DNA of 7,703 bases. It comes from an uncultured Sutterella sp. Its GTDB lineage: Bacteria; Pseudomonadota; Gammaproteobacteria; Burkholderiales; Burkholderiaceae_F. Shown here in pieces: positions 1 to 6,903 of this stretch. Made by a program: the position numbers and the translations under genes. How positions within the stretch are numbered: position 1 is the first letter of the stretch; every line of letters starts with the position of its first letter. The notes below the pieces were generated by a model. The model saw only the letters and a list, made by a program, of their open reading frames with translations, had not been told where the DNA came from and ran no database searches. The stretch is from the NCBI GenBank assembly GCA_905201055.1, contig CAJKMT010000059.1, positions 1 to 7,703 of the forward strand, given 5' to 3'.

Positions 1-1
1 C

Positions 2-1048
2 CTGGACGGCGCATGCGACCTTGCCATGCGCTCAAAGATCGTCTTCCCGAGCGAAGAAGACATTAAGGTGCTCGATGAGCTGCGCGAAAAGATCCGCGCC
101 GAGGGCGCAAGCGACGAAGCCGCGCAAAAGCTCGCCGAAATCTGCCGCCACCTGATCGATAAAGGCGCTGAAGTTCTCATCCCCAACTGCACGCAATTCG
201 CACTTAACCTGGAAGCTTTGCAGAAAATGGGGCTGCCCGTGATGAACGTGTTTGAAATGTTTGCCAAGGTTGCGCTCACGCACAGCACGGAAAAACTTCC
301 CAAGCCCTTTAAGCTGGGCTTGATCGGCGGTCTCGGACCGGCTGCCACCGTTGACCTCTATGACAAGATCGTGAAGGCCACGCCCGCCAAGACCGACCAG
401 GAACACTTCAAGGTGGTGATTGAGCAAAATCCGCAGATTGATGACCGCACGGCCTGCCTCTTAAACGGCGGTCCCGATCCCACAATCGCCATGTATAACT
501 GCGCCAAACGTCTGCAAAATGACGGCTGCGACTGCATCATCATCCCCTGCAACACGGCGCACGCCTTCCTGCCGCGCCTGCTGCGTCACCTTGACGTCCC
601 CTTCATCGACATGCAGCAAACCATGCTCGATGAAATTCAGGCGAAGTTCGGCAAGGATGCCCGCGTGGGTCTCATGGCCACGAGCGGCACCATCGCCACG
701 GGCATTTACGGTAAGAAAGCCGACAAGATGGGCATGAAGATGTACACGCCCGACGAAGATCATCAGCAAAGCGTGATGAAGGCCATCTACGGTCCCAAGG
801 GTGCTAAAGCCGGTTACACGACGGGCGAATGCTACGACGATCTGTATCGCGGCGCCGAATACCTTGTGAAGACCTACGACTGCAACGTGCTCATTTTGGG
901 CTGCACGGAATTGCCCCTGATCTTCCACGAAACCGACAGTTTCGAAGTGGCCGGCAAGACCGTCGCCATTGTGGACCCGACGGCAACGCTTGCCCGCAAG
1001 TGCGTGCAGATTGCCGAAGCCACAATTAAAGAACGAGGCGTTCGTTAA
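2..1048 (+). CDS. Aspartate/glutamate racemase family protein with two tandem domains (5' end outside window)
   Basis: Cofactor-independent Asp/Glu racemase family; such enzymes interconvert D and L amino acids using two cysteines. Counting from the Met at 26, a complete C-terminal domain begins near residue 96 with GLIGGLGPAATVDLY. It carries both catalytic cysteine motifs: PCNTAH (Cys175) and LGCTELPL (Cys293). Residues 1-90 look like the second half of another copy: PSEEDIKVL resembles PDEDHQQSVM of the second domain, and PNCTQFAL matches the second-cysteine motif. The first domain therefore needs sequence before the window. The frame is open from base 2 (L-D-G-A-C-D-L-A before that Met) and no ribosome site precedes the ATG at 26, so that ATG is probably internal. 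The N-terminal copy is degenerate (CTQFA instead of CTELP), which suggests it lost or changed activity. The substrate cannot be told; Asp, Glu or a related amino acid is possible. Confidence 0.88.
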   Translation: MDGACDLAMRSKIVFPSEEDIKVLDELREKIRAEGASDEAAQKLAEICRHLIDKGAEVLIPNCTQFALNLEALQKMGLPVMNVFEMFAKVALTHSTEKLPKPFKLGLIGGLGPAATVDLYDKIVKATPAKTDQEHFKVVIEQNPQIDDRTACLLNGGPDPTIAMYNCAKRLQNDGCDCIIIPCNTAHAFLPRLLRHLDVPFIDMQQTMLDEIQAKFGKDARVGLMATSGTIATGIYGKKADKMGMKMYTPDEDHQQSVMKAIYGPKGAKAGYTTGECYDDLYRGAEYLVKTYDCNVLILGCTELPLIFHETDSFEVAGKTVAIVDPTATLARKCVQIAEATIKERGVR

Positions 1049-1064
1049 TCCACGTTAAGTAACT

Positions 1065-1094
1065 AAAAGCGCTTGGGTCCTCTCAAGCGCTTTT
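1065..1094 (+). terminator. Perfect hairpin after the racemase gene, weak intrinsic terminator or processing stem
   Basis: The arms AAAAGCGCTTG (1065-1075) and CAAGCGCTTTT (1084-1094) pair over 11 bp around the 8-base loop GGTCCTCT. The T-run is only four bases and is part of the stem. The next start codon is at 1114, leaving 19 bases for any new promoter downstream. The hairpin may therefore only partly terminate, or may stabilise or separate the two messages of one operon, with the dehydrogenase also read from upstream. Confidence 0.65.
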
Positions 1095-1113
1095 CGCATG
1101 AGGACAGATCATC

Positions 1114-2007
1114 ATGGCAAAAGTGTATGAAAAGTGCGAGCCGAAAACGGTTGCCTTTATCGGTTTGGGTACTATGGGTTACCCCATGGCAGGGCAACCG
1201 GCACGAGCCGGTCACCGCGTAACGGTTTACAACCGAACAACCGCTAAGGCTCAGCAGTGGGCCAAGGAATACACGGGACTGGTCGCTCCCACGCCTCGTG
1301 AAGCGGTTCAGGATGCCGATTTTGTGTTTACCTGCGTGGGCAATGACGATGATGTGCGAAGCGTGGTGCTGGGTCGTGACGGCGCTTTTGCCGGTATGAA
1401 AGAAGGCGCCACACTCATTGACTGCACAACCGACAGCGCGAATCTTGCCCGAGAGCTTGCCGCTCAAGCTGCTCAACGCGGTCTGCACTTTATGGATGCA
1501 CCGGTCTCTGGCGGCCAGGCAGGGGCCGTTAACGGCGTGCTCACCGTTATGTGCGGTGCAGATGAAGCCGTTTTTGATGCAACCAAACCCACTGTCATGG
1601 CTTTTGCTCAAGCCGTCACGCGCATAGGCGACGTGGGCTGCGGGCAGCTTGCCAAGATGTGCAACCAGATCTGTATCGCGGGTGTTGTGCAGTCGCTTTC
1701 CGAATCCATTGCCTTCGGTCTTAACGCGGGACTTGACATGAAGCTCGTACTCGATGTGATCGGCAAGGGGGCTGCGCAGAGCTGGCAGATGGACAATCGC
1801 GGCAAGACGATGATTGAGGGCGCCTTTAATTTCGGCTTTGCCATTGACTGGATGAGAAAGGATTTGGGGCTTTGCCTGGCAGAGGCCAACCGCAACGGCT
1901 CAACACTTCCCACCATTGCCCTTATCGATCAGTTCTACGCGGATCTGCAGGCAAGAGGTGAAGGGCGAAGCGATACCTCTGTATTAATTAAACGACTGCC
2001 GCATTAA
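1114..2007 (+). CDS. NAD(P)-dependent beta-hydroxyacid dehydrogenase (3-hydroxyisobutyrate / tartronate semialdehyde reductase family)
   Basis: A 297-residue protein, the usual length for this cytoplasmic oxidoreductase family, which interconverts beta-hydroxyacids and their semialdehydes. The N-terminal Rossmann fold shows the dinucleotide motif FIGLGTMGYPMA (residues 15-26). The second strand ends VYNRT (38-42); an Asn-Arg pair at this position usually goes with NADP(H). The family signature DAPVSGG is at 128-134, and the catalytic lysine is probably Lys181 in GQLAKMCNQ, with Asn184 after it. The all-helical C-terminal half follows. The ATG at 1114 is supported by GAGGA at 1100-1104. The helix after the glycine loop reads MAGQPARAGH where relatives usually have a form like MAxxLxxAGH; the proline at 29 is unusual. 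Garr/GlxR, 3-hydroxyisobutyrate dehydrogenase and succinic semialdehyde reductase types cannot be separated by eye. The upstream racemase is the only contextual partner. Confidence 0.88.
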   Translation: MAKVYEKCEPKTVAFIGLGTMGYPMAGQPARAGHRVTVYNRTTAKAQQWAKEYTGLVAPTPREAVQDADFVFTCVGNDDDVRSVVLGRDGAFAGMKEGATLIDCTTDSANLARELAAQAAQRGLHFMDAPVSGGQAGAVNGVLTVMCGADEAVFDATKPTVMAFAQAVTRIGDVGCGQLAKMCNQICIAGVVQSLSESIAFGLNAGLDMKLVLDVIGKGAAQSWQMDNRGKTMIEGAFNFGFAIDWMRKDLGLCLAEANRNGSTLPTIALIDQFYADLQARGEGRSDTSVLIKRLPH

Positions 2008-2030
2008 CTCTCAAAAGCAATCATGCACGA

Positions 2031-2056
2031 CATCGGCCGCTTAAAAGCGGCCGATG
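2031..2056. terminator. GC-rich stem-loop between convergent genes, candidate transcription end
   Basis: CATCGGCCGC (2031-2040) and GCGGCCGATG (2047-2056) form a 10-bp perfect stem with a TTAAAA loop. It sits between the dehydrogenase stop (2007) and the end of the opposing aminotransferase (2092), where a shared transcription end is expected. Neither strand has a proper T-run after the stem, so it is not a textbook intrinsic terminator. It could act with Rho or as a 3'-end stabiliser. Confidence 0.45.
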
Positions 2057-2091
2057 GCTTAATTAACTCAGGCTGTCAGGTTGGACTTCAA

Positions 2092-3255
2092 TCAGATCCA
2101 GCCTTTTTGACGAAACGTCTTAAGCACTTTAACAAAAGCGCGCATTTCAGCCGGAGTGCCGAGCGTCAGGCGGTTATAGCCCACAGCGGGCGGAAATTCC
2201 CGACCGACAAACACATGAGCCGCGGCCATTCTGTCTTTGTACGTCTGATGATCGCCCTTGATCTGATGAAAGATGAAGTTGGCTTGCGAAGGCAGATACT
2301 TCAGTCCCAATTCATCCAGTGCGTCTGTGACAATTTTTCTTGAAAGGTTGGTGCTCTCAAGGCTTTTTTGGAAAAAGACCTCATCCTTAAGACTTGCGAG
2401 AGCCGCAACGGCACCGGCCGCATTGGTGTTGTCAATGGACAAAAAGTTGTTTAAAAGCACAGCCGTCTTTGCATCGGTAATACCGTAGCCCACACGAAGA
2501 CCAGCCATGGCATAAATTTTGGAAAATGTTCTCGTCACGACGATATTAGCTGAGCCGCTTTTTACATCTTCAATAGCGCTCTTAAAGCGTGAATCGGTCA
2601 CAAATTCCGCATAGGCTTCATCGACGATAAAGAACGTGTTCGAATTCTTTTGACCAAACCAATCACTCAGAAGCTTGCTCTCGGTTATGGTTGCCGTCGG
2701 ATTGTTGGGATTACAGATATAGACAATCGACACACCGTCAAAAGCCTCAGCCTTGGCCTTCATTGCGTTGAGATCCAAAGCCAATTTTTCTTTCGTCAAT
2801 GTGATCTTCTTAACGGGCACGCCCATGGCCGCCGCATAAAGCTCGGCATAATTAAAAGTCGGATCGGGAACGATCAATTGAACGGCTTTGCCCGCCTTTT
2901 GCGCGGCGTGCGCAAAACCTTCCACAGCAGCCTGAATCACTTCAGAAGAGCCGTTACCCAACAGGACCAGCTTGGCATCAACACCGAACTTCTTTGCCAC
3001 GGTATTGATTAACTCTGCGCGCGCAGCATCCGGATAACGGAAGGCACCGCCAAGACAGTCCACAACCGCCTTTTTCGCTGAGTCAGACATGCCGAGCGAA
3101 TTTTCGTTGAAGTTAAGAAGCAGCGGATTTTTCTCTGACGGCACAAACACCGCCTTCGTATCGGTTTTCGCTGCCAAGGCATTTTTTGTCATAAAAAACG
3201 TTCCTGCCAGACCGGCTGAGAATTTGAAGAGCTCTCTGCGATTGAGTTCAACCAT
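2092..3255 (-). CDS. HisC-like PLP aminotransferase with a twin-arginine (Tat) signal peptide
   Basis: A 387-residue fold-type I aminotransferase resembling histidinol-phosphate aminotransferase. Visible motifs: NENSLG (50-55, like NENPLG of HisC); GNGSSE (100-105) in the PLP phosphate-binding loop; NPNNPT (182-187); DEAYAEF (212-218) with the Asp that contacts the pyridine nitrogen; TFSKIYAMAGLRVGY (243-257) with Lys246 as the Schiff-base lysine and Arg254; and a C-terminal NRLTLGTP segment. It begins NRRELFKFSAGLAG, a twin-arginine motif followed by a hydrophobic stretch and an ALA-A cleavage-like site near residues 26-29. The enzyme is probably folded with PLP in the cytoplasm and exported by Tat. 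The start is well supported by GAGGA (complement of 3263-3267) 7 bases before the ATG. It stands alone and diverges from feoB; no other histidine biosynthesis gene is nearby. Substrate and role in the periplasm are unknown. Confidence 0.87.
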   Translation of the reverse strand: MVELNRRELFKFSAGLAGTFFMTKNALAAKTDTKAVFVPSEKNPLLLNFNENSLGMSDSAKKAVVDCLGGAFRYPDAARAELINTVAKKFGVDAKLVLLGNGSSEVIQAAVEGFAHAAQKAGKAVQLIVPDPTFNYAELYAAAMGVPVKKITLTKEKLALDLNAMKAKAEAFDGVSIVYICNPNNPTATITESKLLSDWFGQKNSNTFFIVDEAYAEFVTDSRFKSAIEDVKSGSANIVVTRTFSKIYAMAGLRVGYGITDAKTAVLLNNFLSIDNTNAAGAVAALASLKDEVFFQKSLESTNLSRKIVTDALDELGLKYLPSQANFIFHQIKGDHQTYKDRMAAAHVFVGREFPPAVGYNRLTLGTPAEMRAFVKVLKTFRQKGWI

Positions 3256-3324
3256 TTTTTCGTCCTCGAAGAGTTTAGAGATTCTGTTCGGATAATTCTA
3301 GAGAGTCTTTTTCAGACTTAAATC

Positions 3325-3386
3325 AGACAAAATACCTAATGTTTTCAAATACTTATTTGTCTAACATTGATAATAATTTGTCAACA
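3325..3386. repeat. Repeated TTTGTC elements in the feoB upstream region
   Basis: ATTTGTCTAACA (3355-3366) and ATTTGTCAACA (3376-3386) are near-identical direct repeats starting 21 bases apart, about two helical turns. A third copy lies inverted as AGACAAAAT (3325-3333). AGACAAA (3325-3331) and TTTGTCT (3356-3362) form an inverted pair. The spacing on one face of the helix suggests binding of a regulator. The region is AT-rich, so chance similarity is possible. Confidence 0.35.
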
Positions 3387-3405
3387 ATTCGATTTTCCTG
3401 ATTAT
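3367..3405 (+). promoter_or_regulatory. Candidate feoB promoter with an overlapping Fur/FNR-like palindrome
   Basis: TTGTCA (3378-3383) is a 5/6 match to a -35 box. GATTAT (3400-3405) follows after 16 bases as a 4/6 match to a -10 box. An imperfect palindrome, TTGATAAT-AA-TTTGTCAA (3367-3384, 6 of 8 positions paired), covers the -35. Its left half equals the Fur half-site TGATAAT, and TTGAT also resembles an FNR half-site, although the spacing does not fit FNR. Iron and oxygen control of feo genes through Fur and FNR is well known in proteobacteria. The assignment here is an inference. The rest of the 240-base intergenic region (3256-3495) is AT-rich and holds no gene that I can support. Confidence 0.35.
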
Positions 3406-3495
3406 TTGCTTTCAACACAAAAGCCTTCCTTGAACTAAAATGCTGACTCTAAAACGCACAGCGAATAAGTGCGAAAAAAACGAAAGAAATCAAAG

Positions 3496-5847
3496 ATGCC
3501 CGTTACTTTAAATGATCTTCCGATCGGTCAGAGTGCGACCGTTGAATCGGTGGGTGCCACAGGCGCCCTTCGCCAACACTTTCTCGATATGGGGTTGATC
3601 CCCCAGGCCACTGTCACCATGGTCAAACGCGCCCCGATGGGTGACCCCATTGAGGTGCGAATCCGAAGCTATGAGCTCACGCTGCGAGTGGCCGAAGCCG
3701 AGGCGATCACGATCACCGATATCCGTGAGGCAGAGCCCGTGAGCCACGCGCCGGCAGAAACGGAAGAAATCATGCACCCGGGCTTGGGCGAAGGCGGCAA
3801 ATTCCACGAAAAGAAAACAGAAAAACCGCTCCCTGAAGGTGAAGTGATCACCTTTGCATTGGCGGGCAATCAAAACTGCGGTAAAACCACCCTCTTTAAC
3901 CGCTTGACAGGCTCCAATCAGCACGTCGGCAATTTCCCCGGCGTTACCGTTGACCGCAAAGACGGTACCATCATCGGGCATGACAACACTTTGGTCACGG
4001 ACCTGCCCGGCATCTATTCGCTCTCACCCTATACCAACGAAGAAATCGTCTCGCGCGAATTCATCCTGAAGGAAAATCCCAAGGCGATCATCAATATCGT
4101 TGATGCAACGAACATCGAGCGCAATCTTTATCTCACCATGCAGCTCATGGAATTGGGCAAACCCATGGTGCTGGCACTTAACATGATGGATGAGGTTTGG
4201 GCCAACGGGGGCTCAGTGCGCGTCAACGAAATGGAAGCGCTGTTGGGCATTCCGGTCATTCCGATTTCTGCCAGCCGCGGTGAAGGCATTGAAGAGCTGA
4301 TTGATCACGCACTGCACGTGGCCAAATATCAGGAAGCGCCGACAGTACAGGATTTTTGCGATGCGACCGATCATGGCGGCGCCGTACACCGCTGTCTTCA
4401 CAGCATCATGCACATCATTGAAGACCACGCGCAAAAAGCCAATATCCCGCTTCGCTTTGCCGCAAGCAAAATCGCAGAGGGCGACACCCTCATCATCGAT
4501 CAGCTCAACCTTGATGTCAACGAAGTGCGCACGATCGCGCACATCACGCGCCAGCTTGAAGCCGAGCGCGGGCTTGATAAAGCCGCTGCCATTGCCGATA
4601 TGCGTTTCTCGTTTATCGACAAAATCTGCGCCCGCACGGTTGTCAAACCCCGTATCAGCCGCGAGCATATCCGAAGCCTTCAAATCGATGAAGTGCTCAC
4701 GGGGCGCTACACCGCTATTCCCGCTTTCATCGCCATTATGGCAGCCGTTTTCTGGCTCACCTTTAATGTGATCGGTGTTTGGCTCAATGACGGATTGGAT
4801 TGGTTAATCGGCCTGGCAACCGATTACACCGATGCGGCGCTTACCGCTTTAAATGTCAATGCGTCCATTCACTCGCTCATCATTGATGCGATTTTCAACG
4901 GCGTGGGCAGTGTGCTCAGTTTCCTGCCCACCATCGTGGTACTTTTTTTCTTCCTATCCTTTTTGGAAGACAGCGGCTACATGGCACGCGTTGCCTTTGT
5001 GATGGATACGCTTTTGCGCCGCATCGGGCTTTCCGGCCGAAGCATTGTGCCGATGTTAATCGGCTTCGGCTGCACGGTGCCGGGCGTGATGGCAAGCAGA
5101 ACGCTCCCCTCAGAACGTGACCGCAAAATGACGATTTTGCTCACCCCCTTTATGAGCTGCTCGGCCAAACTTCCCATCTACGCATTCTTCGTCGCAGCGT
5201 TTTTCCCGGGCGAAGGCGCCCTCATCATGATCGGGCTTTACCTGCTTGGCATCATCATGGCGGTGATTTTGGGTTACCTCATGAAAAACACGGTCTTTAA
5301 AGGCGAAGCGGTGCCCTTTGTGATGGAGTTGCCCAATTACCGGATGCCCGGCGCCAAAAACGTCATGCTCCTTCTTTGGGATAAAGCCAAAGACTTTCTC
5401 GAACGGGCCTTCACGGTGATTTTTGTCGCCACCATCGTGATCTGGTTCCTGCAGACATTTAACTTACACATGAATGTGGTAGCAGATTCCAAGGACAGTA
5501 TCCTGGCAGTTGTGGCAGGAATCATTGCACCGGTATTCCTTCCGCTTGGTTTCGGAAACTGGAAGATTTCTACTGCACTGATCACAGGATTTATGGCAAA
5601 GGAAAGTGTGGTATCTACGCTTTCGGTACTCTTTGGAAGTACGGCAGAACTGACGGGAGCAATTACACCGGTGGCAGCCGCAAGCCTTTTGGTCTTCTGC
5701 CTGTTGTATACACCATGTGTTGCGGCAATTGCATCGATCAAGAGAGAACTTGGCGCAAAATGGGCGGCATATGTGGTGCTGGGACAGTGTGTGGTTGCGT
5801 GGATCGCAGCATTTATCGTGCATCTGATTGGTACGTTGGTGATGTAA
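3496..5847 (+). CDS. feoB: FeoA-FeoB fusion, ferrous iron transporter (composite gene: last ~130 residues of a different origin)
   Basis: Inner-membrane Fe(II) uptake protein of 783 residues. Numbered from the ATG at 3496, residues 1 to about 77 are a FeoA (SH3-like) domain, PVTLNDLPIG onward. A charged linker follows, then the FeoB G domain: G1 GNQNCGKTT (124-132), switch GVTVDRK, G3 DLPG (169-172), G4 NMMD (229-232) and G5 SASRGEG (258-264). A helical regulatory domain leads to the membrane part from about residue 410. First gate cysteines are GCTVPG (Cys526) and MSCSAKLP (Cys555); the second gate is AKESVVSTL and TPCVAAI (Cys741). A GTG at 3469 in frame would add nine basic residues, but the ATG fits where FeoA begins. 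Near 5430-5480 codon use switches from GCC/GGC to GCA/GGA without breaking the frame, so the C-terminal gate comes from another lineage. FeoA normally modulates FeoB; the fusion fixes them one to one. Confidence 0.93.
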   Translation: MPVTLNDLPIGQSATVESVGATGALRQHFLDMGLIPQATVTMVKRAPMGDPIEVRIRSYELTLRVAEAEAITITDIREAEPVSHAPAETEEIMHPGLGEGGKFHEKKTEKPLPEGEVITFALAGNQNCGKTTLFNRLTGSNQHVGNFPGVTVDRKDGTIIGHDNTLVTDLPGIYSLSPYTNEEIVSREFILKENPKAIINIVDATNIERNLYLTMQLMELGKPMVLALNMMDEVWANGGSVRVNEMEALLGIPVIPISASRGEGIEELIDHALHVAKYQEAPTVQDFCDATDHGGAVHRCLHSIMHIIEDHAQKANIPLRFAASKIAEGDTLIIDQLNLDVNEVRTIAHITRQLEAERGLDKAAAIADMRFSFIDKICARTVVKPRISREHIRSLQIDEVLTGRYTAIPAFIAIMAAVFWLTFNVIGVWLNDGLDWLIGLATDYTDAALTALNVNASIHSLIIDAIFNGVGSVLSFLPTIVVLFFFLSFLEDSGYMARVAFVMDTLLRRIGLSGRSIVPMLIGFGCTVPGVMASRTLPSERDRKMTILLTPFMSCSAKLPIYAFFVAAFFPGEGALIMIGLYLLGIIMAVILGYLMKNTVFKGEAVPFVMELPNYRMPGAKNVMLLLWDKAKDFLERAFTVIFVATIVIWFLQTFNLHMNVVADSKDSILAVVAGIIAPVFLPLGFGNWKISTALITGFMAKESVVSTLSVLFGSTAELTGAITPVAAASLLVFCLLYTPCVAAIASIKRELGAKWAAYVVLGQCVVAWIAAFIVHLIGTLVM
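5430..5480. other. Composition breakpoint inside feoB (lineage junction)
   Basis: The last clearly upstream-style codons (GTC GCC ACC) end at about 5433; the first clearly downstream-style ones (GTA GCA) begin at 5479. Between them lies the conserved segment IVIWFLQTF. Alanine is GCA in 2 of 11 codons in 5161-5440 but in 16 of 20 after the junction. Glycine is GGA in 0 of 7 before and 6 of 9 after. The exact crossover cannot be placed because the segment is probably near-identical in both parents. It may be an assembly join or a real recombination site. Confidence 0.8.
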
Positions 5848-5855
5848 AGAGTCAT

Positions 5856-5906
5856 AAAAAACTCCTGTGGATGGAATTAGATATGTTCCATTCACAGGAG
5901 TTTTTT
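5856..5906. terminator. Strong bidirectional intrinsic terminator between feoB and the BASS transporter
   Basis: The left arm 5856-5876 (AAAAAACTCCTGTG then GATGGAA) pairs with the right arm 5886-5906 (TTCCATT then CACAGGAGTTTTTT). This is a 21-bp stem with one G-U pair and the 9-base loop TTAGATATG. A-run and T-run flank it symmetrically, so it can end transcription of feoB, whose stop is at 5847, and of the opposing transporter, whose stop is at 5917. Its form is typical of Firmicutes and it lies in the second composition segment. Confidence 0.92.
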
Positions 5907-5916
5907 GCTGCATATA

Positions 5917-6900
5917 TTAAATTACATGCTCTGCTTTTGCTATTTGTTCTTTTATCTTATATCTTCCGCTGCGCCGGAGACTTGCGAATAAAGAGCCCGA
6001 AATATTGTGCCATATACTGAAGATCGCCCCAGGCAGTGTGGCAAATGGGTTTGCGGCAAAGTTTGCGGTGGCAAGTGTGATAGCAAGACCGCTGTTCTGC
6101 ATACCGACTTCGATCGCAAGGGCGGTTGCTTTGTCATATTCCACATGGAAGATGCGTCCGGCAAGTAATCCAAGTCCCATACCTGCAAGATTATGTAAGA
6201 TAACGATACAGAGTACGAGGAATCCGGATGTCATGATCTTTTCCGCATTTACTGCGACGATTCCGCTGATGATCATGACGATGGATACAACGGAGATCAC
6301 TGGAAGGATGCCGGATAATTTCTCAATATGTCTGCCGATCAGTTTGCGGAGAAGGATACCCAGAAGAACCGGGATCAGTACGACCTTTACAACCGAGATT
6401 ACCATCCCCGGGAAAGATACCTGAACCCATGCACCGGCAAGTAAATATACCAGAAGAGGTGTCATAACCGGTGCTGCCAGAGTTGAAGTGATCGTCATAC
6501 CGACAGAAAGTGCAACATCACCACCTGCGATATAAGTGATCACATTGCTGGCAGTTCCACCAGGGCAGCATCCGACCAGGATGACACCAAGTGCGATATC
6601 CGTTGGCAGATGAAGGAGGACCGAGAGTCCCCATGCGATCAGCGGCATAATCGTATATTGTGCGGCAAATCCGATAATGATCTCTTTGGGTCTGGTAAAT
6701 ACCACTTTAAAATCTCCGATATGAATCGTCAGTCCCATGCCGAACATGGCAACGCCGAGAAAGATCGAAGTATAGTTTGTAGTCCATGCAAATCCATCAC
6801 GCCAGAAGAAGGCAATGACAGAAAAGCAGATAATGATCATTCCAATATATTTGGTAAGAACAGAGCTGATCCGTGATAATACCTTTGTTATCTGCTCCAT
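5917..6900 (-). CDS. Bile acid:sodium symporter (BASS) family transporter, probably PanS-like
   Basis: A 327-residue integral membrane protein with about nine to ten hydrophobic segments, a normal BASS length. Family motifs are FGMGLTI (53-59), PGGTASNVITYIAGGDVALSV (split as PGGTASN 113-119 and GGDVALSV 126-133) and EVGMQNSGLA (264-273), which in this family line the sodium and substrate sites. The gene begins 3 bases after the panC stop, and its ribosome site CGAGG (complement of 6909-6913) lies within the end of panC, so the two are translated from one message. BASS proteins carry diverse organic anions; the Salmonella member PanS imports ketopantoate. With panC as the immediate upstream partner, uptake of pantoate or ketopantoate is the best guess; bile acid transport is not implied. 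Codon use is of the second, Lachnospiraceae-like class. The C-terminal tail after HNISGSLFAS is basic and poorly conserved. Confidence 0.88.
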   Translation of the reverse strand: MEQITKVLSRISSVLTKYIGMIIICFSVIAFFWRDGFAWTTNYTSIFLGVAMFGMGLTIHIGDFKVVFTRPKEIIIGFAAQYTIMPLIAWGLSVLLHLPTDIALGVILVGCCPGGTASNVITYIAGGDVALSVGMTITSTLAAPVMTPLLVYLLAGAWVQVSFPGMVISVVKVVLIPVLLGILLRKLIGRHIEKLSGILPVISVVSIVMIISGIVAVNAEKIMTSGFLVLCIVILHNLAGMGLGLLAGRIFHVEYDKATALAIEVGMQNSGLAITLATANFAANPFATLPGAIFSIWHNISGSLFASLRRSGRYKIKEQIAKAEHVI

Positions 6901-6903
6901 ATA

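Noticed and set aside
26..28. ATG taken as the true start of the racemase gene
   Set aside because: The frame is open upstream, no ribosome site is visible, and the first racemase domain would lack its whole first half.
461..928. Long open frame on the minus strand opposite the racemase
   Set aside because: It is antisense to a gene with clear catalytic motifs, has no recognisable domain and arises from G/C-ending codon use.
1063..1611. Minus-strand open frame of 182 codons opposite the dehydrogenase
   Set aside because: It overlaps a well-supported gene and its translation is rich in Cys, His and Arg with no family resemblance.
3304..3318. Small hairpin AGTCT-TTTTC-AGACT in the intergenic region
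   Set aside because: A 5-bp stem in an AT-rich region is too weak to call a terminator or riboswitch.
3469..3495. GTG start giving FeoAB nine extra basic residues
   Set aside because: There is no good ribosome site before it, and the FeoA domain begins directly after the ATG at 3496.
4213..4771. Overlapping open frames on both strands within feoB
   Set aside because: They are shadows of the FeoB helical and membrane regions; neither has a ribosome site or a recognisable domain.
5464..5913. Cys- and His-rich minus-strand open frame over the end of feoB and the terminator
   Set aside because: It runs antisense through FeoB and through the terminator hairpin; its Cys/His richness is the complement of GCA- and ACA-type codons, not a zinc-binding protein.
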